Source of the DNA: Candidatus Galligastranaerophilus gallistercoris
GTDB lineage: Bacteria; Cyanobacteriota; Vampirovibrionia; Gastranaerophilales; Gastranaerophilaceae
DNA length: 9,645 nucleotides
Assembly: GCA_018710795.1 (NCBI GenBank)
Contig: DVJH01000061.1
Location: 1 to 9,645 of the forward strand
Reading direction: 5' to 3'
Within the stretch, counting starts at the first letter, position 1, and each line of letters opens with the position of its first letter. Below, in pieces: positions 1 through 6,010 of the stretch. Below the pieces are notes generated by a model that saw nothing but the letters and a program-made list of their open reading frames with translations, ran no database searches and was not told the origin of the DNA. The translations under genes and the position numbers were made by a program.

Positions 1-10
1 TTTTTTTAAA

Positions 11-85
11 TGGAGCGGGAGACGAGGATCGAACTCGCGACATCTTCCTTGGCAAGGAAGCATTCTACCACTGAATTACTCCCGC
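11..85 (-). tRNA. tRNA-Gly (anticodon GCC), CCA encoded
   Basis: Read on the minus strand, this 75-base gene folds as a cloverleaf. A 7-bp acceptor stem pairs GCGGGAG (79-85) with CTCCCGC (15-21). The anticodon loop reads TTGCCAA inside a CTTCC/GGAAG stem, giving anticodon GCC for glycine GGC/GGU codons. The T arm carries the expected GTTCGATCC. The discriminator base is U, and the 3' CCA is encoded in the DNA (11-13). It stands alone within the window, divergent from pfp. No terminator is visible in the 10 bases left before the window edge. Confidence 0.97.
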
Positions 86-103
86 ATTGATTTGTCGTTT
101 TTT

Positions 104-132
104 ATATTACTATGATGAATTTTTTATTTCAA
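104..132 (-). promoter_or_regulatory. Promoter of the tRNA-Gly gene
   Basis: On the minus strand a -35 box TTGAAA (127-132) and a -10 box TAATAT (104-109) are separated by exactly 17 bases. The predicted transcription start lies about a dozen bases before the mature tRNA 5' end at 85, a usual distance. Both boxes are close to the sigma-70 consensus. Seen in sequence; not tested. Confidence 0.6.
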
Positions 133-170
133 GTCCTAATTTTAATTTGTTTTAAATATCCCCCGTTTTA

Positions 171-199
171 TTTACGATTTATTCTTTTTGTAATAGAAT
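171..199 (+). promoter_or_regulatory. Candidate promoter of pfp-ychF
   Basis: A weak -35 box TTTACG (171-176) is followed after 17 bases by a good -10 box TAGAAT (194-199). The start of transcription would fall near 206, leaving a leader of roughly 30 bases that contains the pfp ribosome binding site AAGGAGA at 224-230. The region is so AT-rich that chance matches are likely, so confidence is limited. Confidence 0.4.
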
Positions 200-234
200 A
201 TTTTTGATATCAGGAATTAATTTAAGGAGACATT

Positions 235-1914
235 ATGAGAGATTTTTCACCCCTTCACAAAGAAAGATTAAATTATAAACCTAAATTGGCGGGTATTTTA
301 TCCAAAGGCATTAATAGCGTTAAGGTGTCTTTGGGGGAAAATACAACTGCAGTTAAAGATAAAGAAGAAATAAAAGAACTTTTCCGTGATGTATACGGTC
401 AGCCCATTGTTTCATTTAACGACAACGGCGAAACCTTAAATCAAACAAAGAAAAACGTCGGCGTTATTTTATCGGGAGGTCAGGCGCCCGGAGGTCATAA
501 CGTTATTGCGGGATTGTACGATGCTCTTAAACAATCAAACCCCGCAAATAAATTATACGGTTTCTTGGGTGGCCCGAGCGGCATAATTGAAGGTAAATAT
601 ATTGAATTTGACGATAAATATATTGATTCATACAGAAACACGGGCGGTTTTGATATCATCGGTTCGGGCAGAACAAAACTTGAAACCGAAGAACAGTTTG
701 AACAAACCTTAAAAACTTGTAAATCTCTTGATATTGATGCCGTTGTCATAATCGGCGGCGATGATTCAAATACAAATGCCTGCATGCTTGCTCAATGGTT
801 GAAAGCAAAAAATACGGGTATTCAGGTAATTGGTTGTCCGAAAACAATTGACGGCGACCTTAAAAATTCACAGATTGAAATCTCATTCGGGTTTGATACT
901 GCAACAAAAACGTATTCCGAATTGGTGGGAAATATTGAAAGAGATGCAAATTCGGCTAAAAAATACTGGCATTTCATTAAATTAATGGGAAGATCGGCAA
1001 CACATGTAGGTCTTGAAGTTGCGCTTCAAACACAACCCAATATTACATTAATTTCCGAAGAAGTTGAAGCAAAAAAACAGTCCTTAAAATCAATTGTTGA
1101 TTATATAACAGATGTTGTGGTCAAACGTTCAAATGCGGGTAAAAACTTCGGCGTTGCGCTTATCCCCGAAGGTTTAATCGAATTTATTCCCGAAATGAAA
1201 ACCATGATTTCCAATTTAAACGATATTTTGGCAGTTTTAGAAAAAGATTCGGCATTTGTTAATGCAAGTAATGAGGATAAATATAGAACAATCGAACAAA
1301 AGCTGGATTCTGCAAACGCTTCTGTTTTTAATTCTCTTCCCGATTTAATTAAAGCTCAATTATTAATGGATAGAGACCCCCACGGCAACGTTCAGGTTTC
1401 AAAAATCGAAACCGAAAAACTTTTAATTGAAATGGTTAAAACCAACCTTAAAAAATTAAAAGCCGAAGGTAAATATAACGGTAAATTCTCTGAACAGGCG
1501 CATTTCTTCGGATACGAAGGAAGATGTGCGGCACCTTCAAACTTTGACGCGGATTATTGCTATTCATTGGGCTATAATGCGTTTGCTTTAATTTTAGGGG
1601 GCTTCACGGGGTATTTATCATGCATTAAAAATTTAACCGAACCTGCCAATAAATGGATGGCAGGCGGCGTTCCTTTAACCATGATGATGAATATGGAAAA
1701 ACGCCACGGTAAAATGAAACCCGTTATTCAAAAGGCGCTTGTTGAATTGGACGGACCCGTATTTAAAGAGTTTGAAGCAAACAGAGAAAAATGGGCTTTA
1801 AATGACTGTTATGTATACCCGGGAGCCATTCAATATTTCGGGCCTTCAGAGGTTTGTGATGTTACTACAATTACTCTTCAATTAGAACAGAAAAAGGCAG
1901 CCTTAACATGCTGA
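235..1914 (+). CDS. pfp: Pyrophosphate--fructose 6-phosphate 1-phosphotransferase (PPi-PFK), long form
   Basis: This cytosolic enzyme reversibly phosphorylates fructose 6-phosphate to fructose 1,6-bisphosphate with pyrophosphate instead of ATP. The 559-residue protein is the long PFP type found in plants, spirochaetes and several anaerobic bacteria. Visible motifs are the N-terminal glycine loop GGQAPGGHN (81-89), GGDDSN (174-179), PKTIDGDL (202-209, with Asp206 as the expected catalytic base), MGR (251-253) and GYEGR (426-430) for sugar phosphate binding. The second Asp of GGDD (177) and Lys203 are the known marks of PPi use; ATP enzymes have Gly at the first of these. The start is set by AAGGAGA (224-230), four bases upstream of ATG. 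The gene overlaps ychF by 7 bases and is probably co-transcribed with it. It appears complete, with no missing key residue. The family call is firm; whether it runs mainly toward glycolysis or gluconeogenesis cannot be told. Confidence 0.96.
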   Translation: MRDFSPLHKERLNYKPKLAGILSKGINSVKVSLGENTTAVKDKEEIKELFRDVYGQPIVSFNDNGETLNQTKKNVGVILSGGQAPGGHNVIAGLYDALKQSNPANKLYGFLGGPSGIIEGKYIEFDDKYIDSYRNTGGFDIIGSGRTKLETEEQFEQTLKTCKSLDIDAVVIIGGDDSNTNACMLAQWLKAKNTGIQVIGCPKTIDGDLKNSQIEISFGFDTATKTYSELVGNIERDANSAKKYWHFIKLMGRSATHVGLEVALQTQPNITLISEEVEAKKQSLKSIVDYITDVVVKRSNAGKNFGVALIPEGLIEFIPEMKTMISNLNDILAVLEKDSAFVNASNEDKYRTIEQKLDSANASVFNSLPDLIKAQLLMDRDPHGNVQVSKIETEKLLIEMVKTNLKKLKAEGKYNGKFSEQAHFFGYEGRCAAPSNFDADYCYSLGYNAFALILGGFTGYLSCIKNLTEPANKWMAGGVPLTMMMNMEKRHGKMKPVIQKALVELDGPVFKEFEANREKWALNDCYVYPGAIQYFGPSEVCDVTTITLQLEQKKAALTC

Positions 1915-3005
1915 AATGCGGAATTGTAGGACTTCCGAACGTCGGAAAATCAACTCTTTTTAATGCCTTAACGTTATCCGATAATGCGCAGAGCGCAAAT
2001 TATCCGTTCTGCACAATCGAACCAAACGTGGGCGTTGTAAACGTTCCCGATGAGAGGCTTTATGTCCTAAAGCCTCTCGTTAAAACGGATACCGTCATTC
2101 CTGCCGCAATTCAATTTGTTGATATTGCGGGGCTTGTAAAGGGTGCAAGCAAAGGAGAGGGGCTCGGGAATCAGTTTCTTGCAAACATCAGAGAGTGCGA
2201 CGCCATTATTCAGGTTGTAAGATGTTTTGATGACCCTAATACAATCCATGTTTCAGGCAGAATTGATCCTATCGATGATATTGAAACAATAAATACGGAA
2301 CTTGCGCTTGCAGATATTCAAACGCTTGAAAACCGCCTGAAAAAAATAACAAAATCCGCGAAATCCGGCGATAAAGAAGCGGCTTTGGAAAATTCGGTTA
2401 TCGAAAAATTAATGCCGTATCTGGAGCAGGGCAGTTTTATCAATGTTAAAGAATTGTTTGACGAAGAAGAACAAAAAGTTTTAAAACATTTCTTTTTATT
2501 GATGACAAAACCCGTTATTTATTGCGCTAATGTTGCGGAAGGCTATTTAAAGACGGGCAATGAATATGTTAATAAAGTAAAAGAATACGCAGACAAACAA
2601 GGCGCCCAAACGGTTATGATTTGTGCCGGAATTGAAGCGGAACTTGTTTCTTTGGGAAAAGAAGAAGCAGAAAGTTACTTAAAAGAACTCGGTGTTAAAA
2701 CATCGGGTATAGATAAAATGATAAAATCCGCATATGATTTATTGGATCTTCAAACCTATATAACCGCGGGCGAAAAGGAAGTAAGAGCATGGACCATTAA
2801 AAAAGGTACAAAAGCTCCGCAGGCGGCAGGCGTTATTCATACCGATTTTGAAAAAGGCTTTATTAAGGCTGAAGTTGTTTCGTATGATGATTTTGTAAAC
2901 TCGGGCGGCTGGCTTCAGGCAAGAGAAAAGGGGCTTGCAAGGCTTGAAGGAAAAGATTATATCGTTAAAGACGGCGATATAATGTTATTCAGATTTAATT
3001 CATAA
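1908..3005 (+). CDS. ychF: Redox-regulated/ribosome-associated P-loop ATPase YchF (OBG family)
   Basis: YchF is a near-universal TRAFAC-class NTPase that binds ribosomes, hydrolyses ATP rather than GTP, and is linked to stress and translation control. The 365-residue length is typical. The P loop GLPNVGKST spans residues 8-16. The G3 element is DIAG (72-75), within the conserved stretch running to about residue 92. The usual G4 NKxD is replaced by NVAE (208-211), the family hallmark that explains ATP preference. A helical coiled-coil insert follows the first half of the G domain (about 130-200), and a TGS domain fills about 282-364, including HTDFEKGF (311-318). ATG at 1908 lies inside the end of pfp, so translation is probably coupled; a weak AAGG sits about ten bases upstream. 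The neighbourhood gives no extra clue to function. Confidence 0.97.
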   Translation: MLKCGIVGLPNVGKSTLFNALTLSDNAQSANYPFCTIEPNVGVVNVPDERLYVLKPLVKTDTVIPAAIQFVDIAGLVKGASKGEGLGNQFLANIRECDAIIQVVRCFDDPNTIHVSGRIDPIDDIETINTELALADIQTLENRLKKITKSAKSGDKEAALENSVIEKLMPYLEQGSFINVKELFDEEEQKVLKHFFLLMTKPVIYCANVAEGYLKTGNEYVNKVKEYADKQGAQTVMICAGIEAELVSLGKEEAESYLKELGVKTSGIDKMIKSAYDLLDLQTYITAGEKEVRAWTIKKGTKAPQAAGVIHTDFEKGFIKAEVVSYDDFVNSGGWLQAREKGLARLEGKDYIVKDGDIMLFRFNS

Positions 3006-3007
3006 TA

Positions 3008-3034
3008 AAAAGGCGGAATTTAAAACCGCCTTTT
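3008..3034. terminator. Shared, probably bidirectional terminator between ychF and the convergent gene
   Basis: A perfect 9-bp stem AAAAGGCGG (3008-3016) / CCGCCTTTT (3026-3034) encloses a 9-base loop. It sits in the 27-base gap between convergent genes and touches the last stop codon of the minus-strand gene at 3033-3035. On the plus strand the stem is followed by a T-rich run, a good intrinsic terminator. On the minus strand the T run is shorter (four T before ATT), so termination there is probably weaker. Confidence 0.85.
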
Positions 3035-3896
3035 ATTTATTTTTCTCAATTTCCAAAAGCGCCTCGGGACCCGTTAAATTTTCAAGAATTGTTCTTGAAA
3101 GGTCATATTTTGCTTTTGCTTTTGTTAAATATTCCTGAGCATTCCTGTAAAATGTATCCGCAACGATGATTTCTTCTCTTGTACCGTTGTTTTGGACCGT
3201 TTCATACATAATTTTTCTTTTGTTTAAGTTATCCTGTGCCATATTGTATAATTCTTTATTTGAAATATAGTCCATATATAAGAATAATAATTTTTTCTGG
3301 AGTTCATCAATTTTTCTTACCAGAATAACCATATCCGCATCGTTTACTTTGGTAAATTTGTAGTTTACTTTTTTATCATCGCTTGTAATTGCTCCGACCA
3401 GGCTTCCGCCTATAAGTGCACCTGCCGCCATATAGGGGTTATCGCTCATTGCGGTTCCCGCTATGGATGAAAAACTTGCAACGGGTTTTATGATTTTTTT
3501 AATTATCCCCTCATTGGGCTTATTCTCTTCGGGGTTTGATAATTTATATATCGCATATCTTATCGTTTCGCTTCTTTGGATTGCGCTGTTATACAGTATA
3601 CTTAAATCGGATAAAACCTTTCCCGAATCCGAGTCCATTTCATCTATAATTTCATCGGACAGGTATTTTATGTTTAAATCCATAAAATTCAGATTGTTAT
3701 CCGTATCATCTATTGTTTTAACTATGACTTCATTTTTTTTGGTTTCCGCCTTTACTTCTTCATATCTTACTTCCGGAGTATTTCCCGTTCCCAATCTTGA
3801 AGCATAAGGCATTTGTATGTTAAGAGTTTCGTATGTTATTGCAAATACGGGAGAAGAAAATAAAAGAAATATAAACGGCAGAATTATTTTTTTCAT
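3033..3896 (-). CDS. Exported coiled-coil protein with TolC-like helical hairpin, paralogue B
   Basis: No named gene is recognised. The 287-residue protein begins with a clear signal peptide (Lys-Lys, hydrophobic core, cleavage probably after VFA at 19), so it should be exported. A low-complexity acidic/basic segment follows (40-90), then a helical region (95-120), a glycine-rich hydrophobic segment AAGALIGGSLVGA (157-169) that could insert in or lie on a membrane, and a long helical pair (about 184-276). That pair resembles the second half of a TolC/outer-membrane efflux repeat: a turn NNGTREE near 236-242, an Ala/Tyr heptad pattern, and the ending LENLTG (271-276). No stretch resembling the beta-barrel strands is evident, and the protein has one hairpin where TolC has two. 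It starts 5 bases after the stop of the upstream gene, with which it shares length and layout. A strong ribosome binding site lies within that gene's last codons. The fold is inferred by eye and the role is unknown. Confidence 0.82.
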   Translation of the reverse strand: MKKIILPFIFLLFSSPVFAITYETLNIQMPYASRLGTGNTPEVRYEEVKAETKKNEVIVKTIDDTDNNLNFMDLNIKYLSDEIIDEMDSDSGKVLSDLSILYNSAIQRSETIRYAIYKLSNPEENKPNEGIIKKIIKPVASFSSIAGTAMSDNPYMAAGALIGGSLVGAITSDDKKVNYKFTKVNDADMVILVRKIDELQKKLLFLYMDYISNKELYNMAQDNLNKRKIMYETVQNNGTREEIIVADTFYRNAQEYLTKAKAKYDLSRTILENLTGPEALLEIEKNK

Positions 3897-3901
3897 TTAT
3901 T

Positions 3902-4765
3902 TTAACCTCCTTTCGGTATTGAAAATTTTCTTTTTTCAAAATTGAGGTCGGATTGTTCTATTCCCTGTGTTTTAAGTTCGTATACAACAAGGTTTAGCTG
4001 ATCGATTGCCTCTTTCCCCGCCAGCCTTTGGAGCATTAAATAATATCTTTTTGCTTCCTGTTTAAGCTCGTATTCTTCCATTAATTTTTCCTGCCATGCG
4101 GCGGAATTTACTGTTATTTCAAGGTTATCGCCGCTTTTTAGGGCGTCAGAGTAATTTTTATTTTTTAAAAGCATTTGTTCTCTTAAATCTTTAAGACGAA
4201 TAAGAGAATTTTTATAGCAATAATATGCTATAACGATTTCATCCTGCAGGTCTTCAATTAATCCCGCCAATTCTATGGCTTCCGTGTCTGTCAGGGGAGA
4301 ATTCATTAAGATATCCGTATTTTTCTTATTAATTAAGTTGTTTGCAAGTCTTGCTGTTGCATAAGAAGCAGATTGAACCGCATAATTCATGCCTAAAAAT
4401 GAAGGTAAAATCGAAGCGCCCGATATGATTGCGCTTAAACTTTTTGCCATTAAGGACGAGTGGATTCTTCTTTGTTCTTCAGGGATTGCGAGTTTTTCCA
4501 GAGTAAATTTTATAATCGGATTGTTACTTACCGTTGCAGTCCAGATAATTTCCAAATCTTCAACATCTTTTTCCTGCTGTTTATTTATGATTATCTGCGC
4601 CTGCTCCTGTTCGGTTACAAAAAGGTCGCCCTTTAATTCTTTCACTTCGGGCTTCACCGTTACCTTATCGGGGACGGATTTTGTATCAATTTCAAACGCA
4701 ATTGCAGCCAAATTCGGGCTCAAAAGCGCTGCCAATAAAATTAAGCTTCCAACTCCTCGTTTCAT
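3902..4765 (-). CDS. Exported coiled-coil protein with TolC-like helical hairpin, paralogue A
   Basis: This unrecognised protein of 287 residues has a signal peptide (Met-Lys-Arg, then a hydrophobic run; cleavage probably after AIA at 23). Its layout matches the next gene: a charged linker (25-65), a helical segment starting DLEII at 70 and containing IPEE (94-97, matching NPEE in the neighbour), a small-residue-rich hydrophobic stretch (107-140), and a helical pair (about 160-252) with the turn KSGDN (210-214), ending QRLAGKEAI (246-254). Aligned segments plus identical length indicate an old tandem duplication. A tail of about 30 residues, ending in Lys-Gly-Gly, is particular to this copy, and those codons form the ribosome binding site of the next gene. 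No Shine-Dalgarno is seen before its own ATG, which lies 26 bases after the pentapeptide gene's stop, so translation may depend on coupling. A periplasmic or outer-membrane-associated site is inferred. Confidence 0.8.
   Translation of the reverse strand: MKRGVGSLILLAALLSPNLAAIAFEIDTKSVPDKVTVKPEVKELKGDLFVTEQEQAQIIINKQQEKDVEDLEIIWTATVSNNPIIKFTLEKLAIPEEQRRIHSSLMAKSLSAIISGASILPSFLGMNYAVQSASYATARLANNLINKKNTDILMNSPLTDTEAIELAGLIEDLQDEIVIAYYCYKNSLIRLKDLREQMLLKNKNYSDALKSGDNLEITVNSAAWQEKLMEEYELKQEAKRYYLMLQRLAGKEAIDQLNLVVYELKTQGIEQSDLNFEKRKFSIPKGG
3905..3913 (-). promoter_or_regulatory. Ribosome binding site of the 3896 gene embedded in the upstream coding end
   Basis: The minus-strand sequence AAAGGAGGT is a near-perfect anti-16S match, 8 bases before the ATG at 3896. 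It is also the last three codons (Lys-Gly-Gly) of the upstream gene, whose TAA follows immediately. This fixes the start of the downstream gene and suggests strong re-initiation at the junction. Confidence 0.85.
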
Positions 4766-4791
4766 AATTACATATTAACATCAAAATTAAT

Positions 4792-5331
4792 TTAGTACAT
4801 GTAATCGGATTCCTGATTATCTTCTTCATCCTGAAGGGAAGATAAATCATAGCTGTAGCTTGAATCAAAATCTTCGGGGAGTTTGTCCGTGTCGGGCCAG
4901 AGCGTGCCTTCATCAAATCTGCAGGCGGATAAATTTTCGCTCAGTGCAAAATCTGATTCTTCAAGGTTTGCTTCGTTTAAAATGCAACCTGCCATATCTG
5001 CATCCTGAAAATTGCAATAATGAACTTCCGCATAGCTGAAATCGGCACCGTATAAAGTTGTATTTGTAAAGTCGCATTCGACAAAACGGCATCTTGTAAA
5101 ATCACAGCTTGTAAAATCACTGTCGGCAAAGTTGACGTTTGTAAATTGGGTTTCAGAGAACGTCGAACCCGTAAAATCAATGTTGTTTAAGTTTATATTT
5201 GAAATTTCGCAAGAAGCAAGTTCAACTTCGCTCATATCGACAACGTCCGATACTTCGCTTTTTTGAAGTTCAAAATTTCCTTTGTCGTTTAAAATTAAGT
5301 CTATCCATTTGTCTTTTGACAGGTTTGCCAT
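4792..5331 (-). CDS. Pentapeptide-repeat protein
   Basis: This 179-residue protein, with no signal peptide, is probably cytosolic. After an N-terminal cap of about 32 residues it has roughly 19-20 uninterrupted pentapeptide repeats. The central hydrophobic position falls at every fifth residue from 33 or 38 to 128 (mostly Phe or Leu, as in DFTSC, DFTRC, TLYGA, NLEES). Such repeats form a right-handed quadrilateral beta-helix. A short Trp-Pro element (144-146) follows; Trp-Pro segments after the last coil are common in this family. The acidic, Ser/Tyr-rich tail (about 155-179) looks disordered. Six cysteines at 41, 76, 81, 86, 106 and 116 share one column of the helix. GGGAGA (5338-5343) six bases upstream sets the start. 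It is first in the transcript with the two exported paralogues. The family is certain; the molecular function is unknown. Nothing supports a quinolone-resistance (Qnr) role. Confidence 0.92.
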   Translation of the reverse strand: MANLSKDKWIDLILNDKGNFELQKSEVSDVVDMSEVELASCEISNINLNNIDFTGSTFSETQFTNVNFADSDFTSCDFTRCRFVECDFTNTTLYGADFSYAEVHYCNFQDADMAGCILNEANLEESDFALSENLSACRFDEGTLWPDTDKLPEDFDSSYSYDLSSLQDEEDNQESDYMY

Positions 5332-5362
5332 TATTTGTCTCCCGATAACCGATTATTCTTGT

Positions 5363-5391
5363 ATTTTATTAGATTTAACAATATATATCAA
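5363..5391 (-). promoter_or_regulatory. Promoter of the pentapeptide/paralogue operon
   Basis: On the minus strand -35 TTGATA (5386-5391) and -10 TAAAAT (5363-5368) are separated by exactly 17 bases, each matching five of six consensus positions. Transcription would begin near 5356, about 25 bases before the ATG at 5331, leaving room for the GGGAGA ribosome binding site. No terminator hairpin is seen between the upstream regulator gene (stop at 5399-5401) and this promoter, so read-through from the regulator operon is possible. Confidence 0.6.
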
Positions 5392-5398
5392 GCTTTTT

Positions 5399-6010
5399 TT
5401 ATGTTTCGTTTATTCCGGCGCTCATTGCAAGAATCGTTGCCTGTACTCTGTTCTCGACGCCTATTTTTCTGTATATGTTGTTAAGGTGTGTTTTTACCGT
5501 TATTTCTCTTATAAAAAGTTTGTCCGCAATTTGAGAATTTGATTCTCCGATTGAAACCAGTCTTAAAATTTCTTTTTCTCTTTGTGTCAGTGCGTGAATG
5601 GATTCTATTTTTTTAACTTCGCTTTTTTTCCAGTTTGAACGTCTTAATAATGCTTCGATTCTTGCCAGAAGATTGGGAAAAACAAACGGTTTTATAATAT
5701 AATCATCCGCCCCCTGTTTTAAGCCCGATATTTGTTTTATATCATCATCTACGGCGGTGAGCATAATAACGGGGATGTTTTTTAATATTTTATTGTTTCT
5801 TATTGCTTTCAGCGTGCTCCAGCCGTCCATAACGGGCATCATGACGTCCAGTAATACAAGGTCGTATTTAAAATAGTTTTTATTTAATTCATCTAATCCC
5901 GATTTACCGTCGGGCATGGTTTCAACTTCGTATCCGTACATTGAAAGCATATCTGCCGCAGGATTGGGGTTGTCATCTATCATTAAGATTTTTTTAATTT
6001 CATCCGTCAT
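5399..6010 (-). CDS. Response regulator, receiver plus LuxR-type HTH (OmpR-like receiver)
   Basis: This 203-residue two-component transcription regulator has a receiver domain at about 6-123 with the complete active site: Asp12 and Asp13, phospho-acceptor Asp55 (LVLLD), Thr85 and Lys107 (in DDYIIKPF). The receiver's end, with IEALLRR (118-124), is of the style usually seen with OmpR-type regulators, yet the output domain is a LuxR/NarL helix-turn-helix (141-200; LTQREKEIL, then TVKTHLNNIYRKIG at 171-184). That HTH resembles cyanobacterial regulators. Phosphorylation should control DNA binding at unknown targets. Its ATG overlaps the stop of the upstream regulator (ATGA, 6007-6010), and AGGGA (6020-6024) inside that gene can serve as ribosome binding site. 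No histidine kinase is present in the window. The family is certain, the partner and regulon unknown. Confidence 0.95.
   Translation of the reverse strand: MTDEIKKILMIDDNPNPAADMLSMYGYEVETMPDGKSGLDELNKNYFKYDLVLLDVMMPVMDGWSTLKAIRNNKILKNIPVIMLTAVDDDIKQISGLKQGADDYIIKPFVFPNLLARIEALLRRSNWKKSEVKKIESIHALTQREKEILRLVSIGESNSQIADKLFIREITVKTHLNNIYRKIGVENRVQATILAMSAGINET

Noticed and set aside
1..234. tRNA-Gly as an integration site for a mobile element
   Set aside because: No integrase, no direct repeat of the tRNA 3' end elsewhere in the window, and neighbours are housekeeping genes.
3463..3807. Plus-strand hydrophobic reading frame antisense to the exported protein gene (similarly 4389-4778, 5282-5542 and 6137-6433)
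   Set aside because: These lie opposite well-supported genes, lack ribosome binding sites and show no family features; antisense frames of helix-rich AT-rich genes often look hydrophobic.
3033..4765. Complete TolC outer-membrane efflux channels
   Set aside because: At 287 residues each has only one hairpin-like pair and no visible barrel strands, and no membrane fusion protein or pump is adjacent.
4692..5180. Short minus-strand open frames overlapping the pentapeptide gene in another frame (4692-4916 and 4977-5180)
   Set aside because: The repeated DNA of the pentapeptide gene keeps other frames open; the pentapeptide frame has a perfect five-residue period and a ribosome binding site, while these have no recognisable domain.
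4792..5331. Qnr-type quinolone resistance protein
   Set aside because: It is a pentapeptide-repeat protein, but it is shorter than Qnr proteins and linked to envelope-type genes; nothing specific supports gyrase protection.
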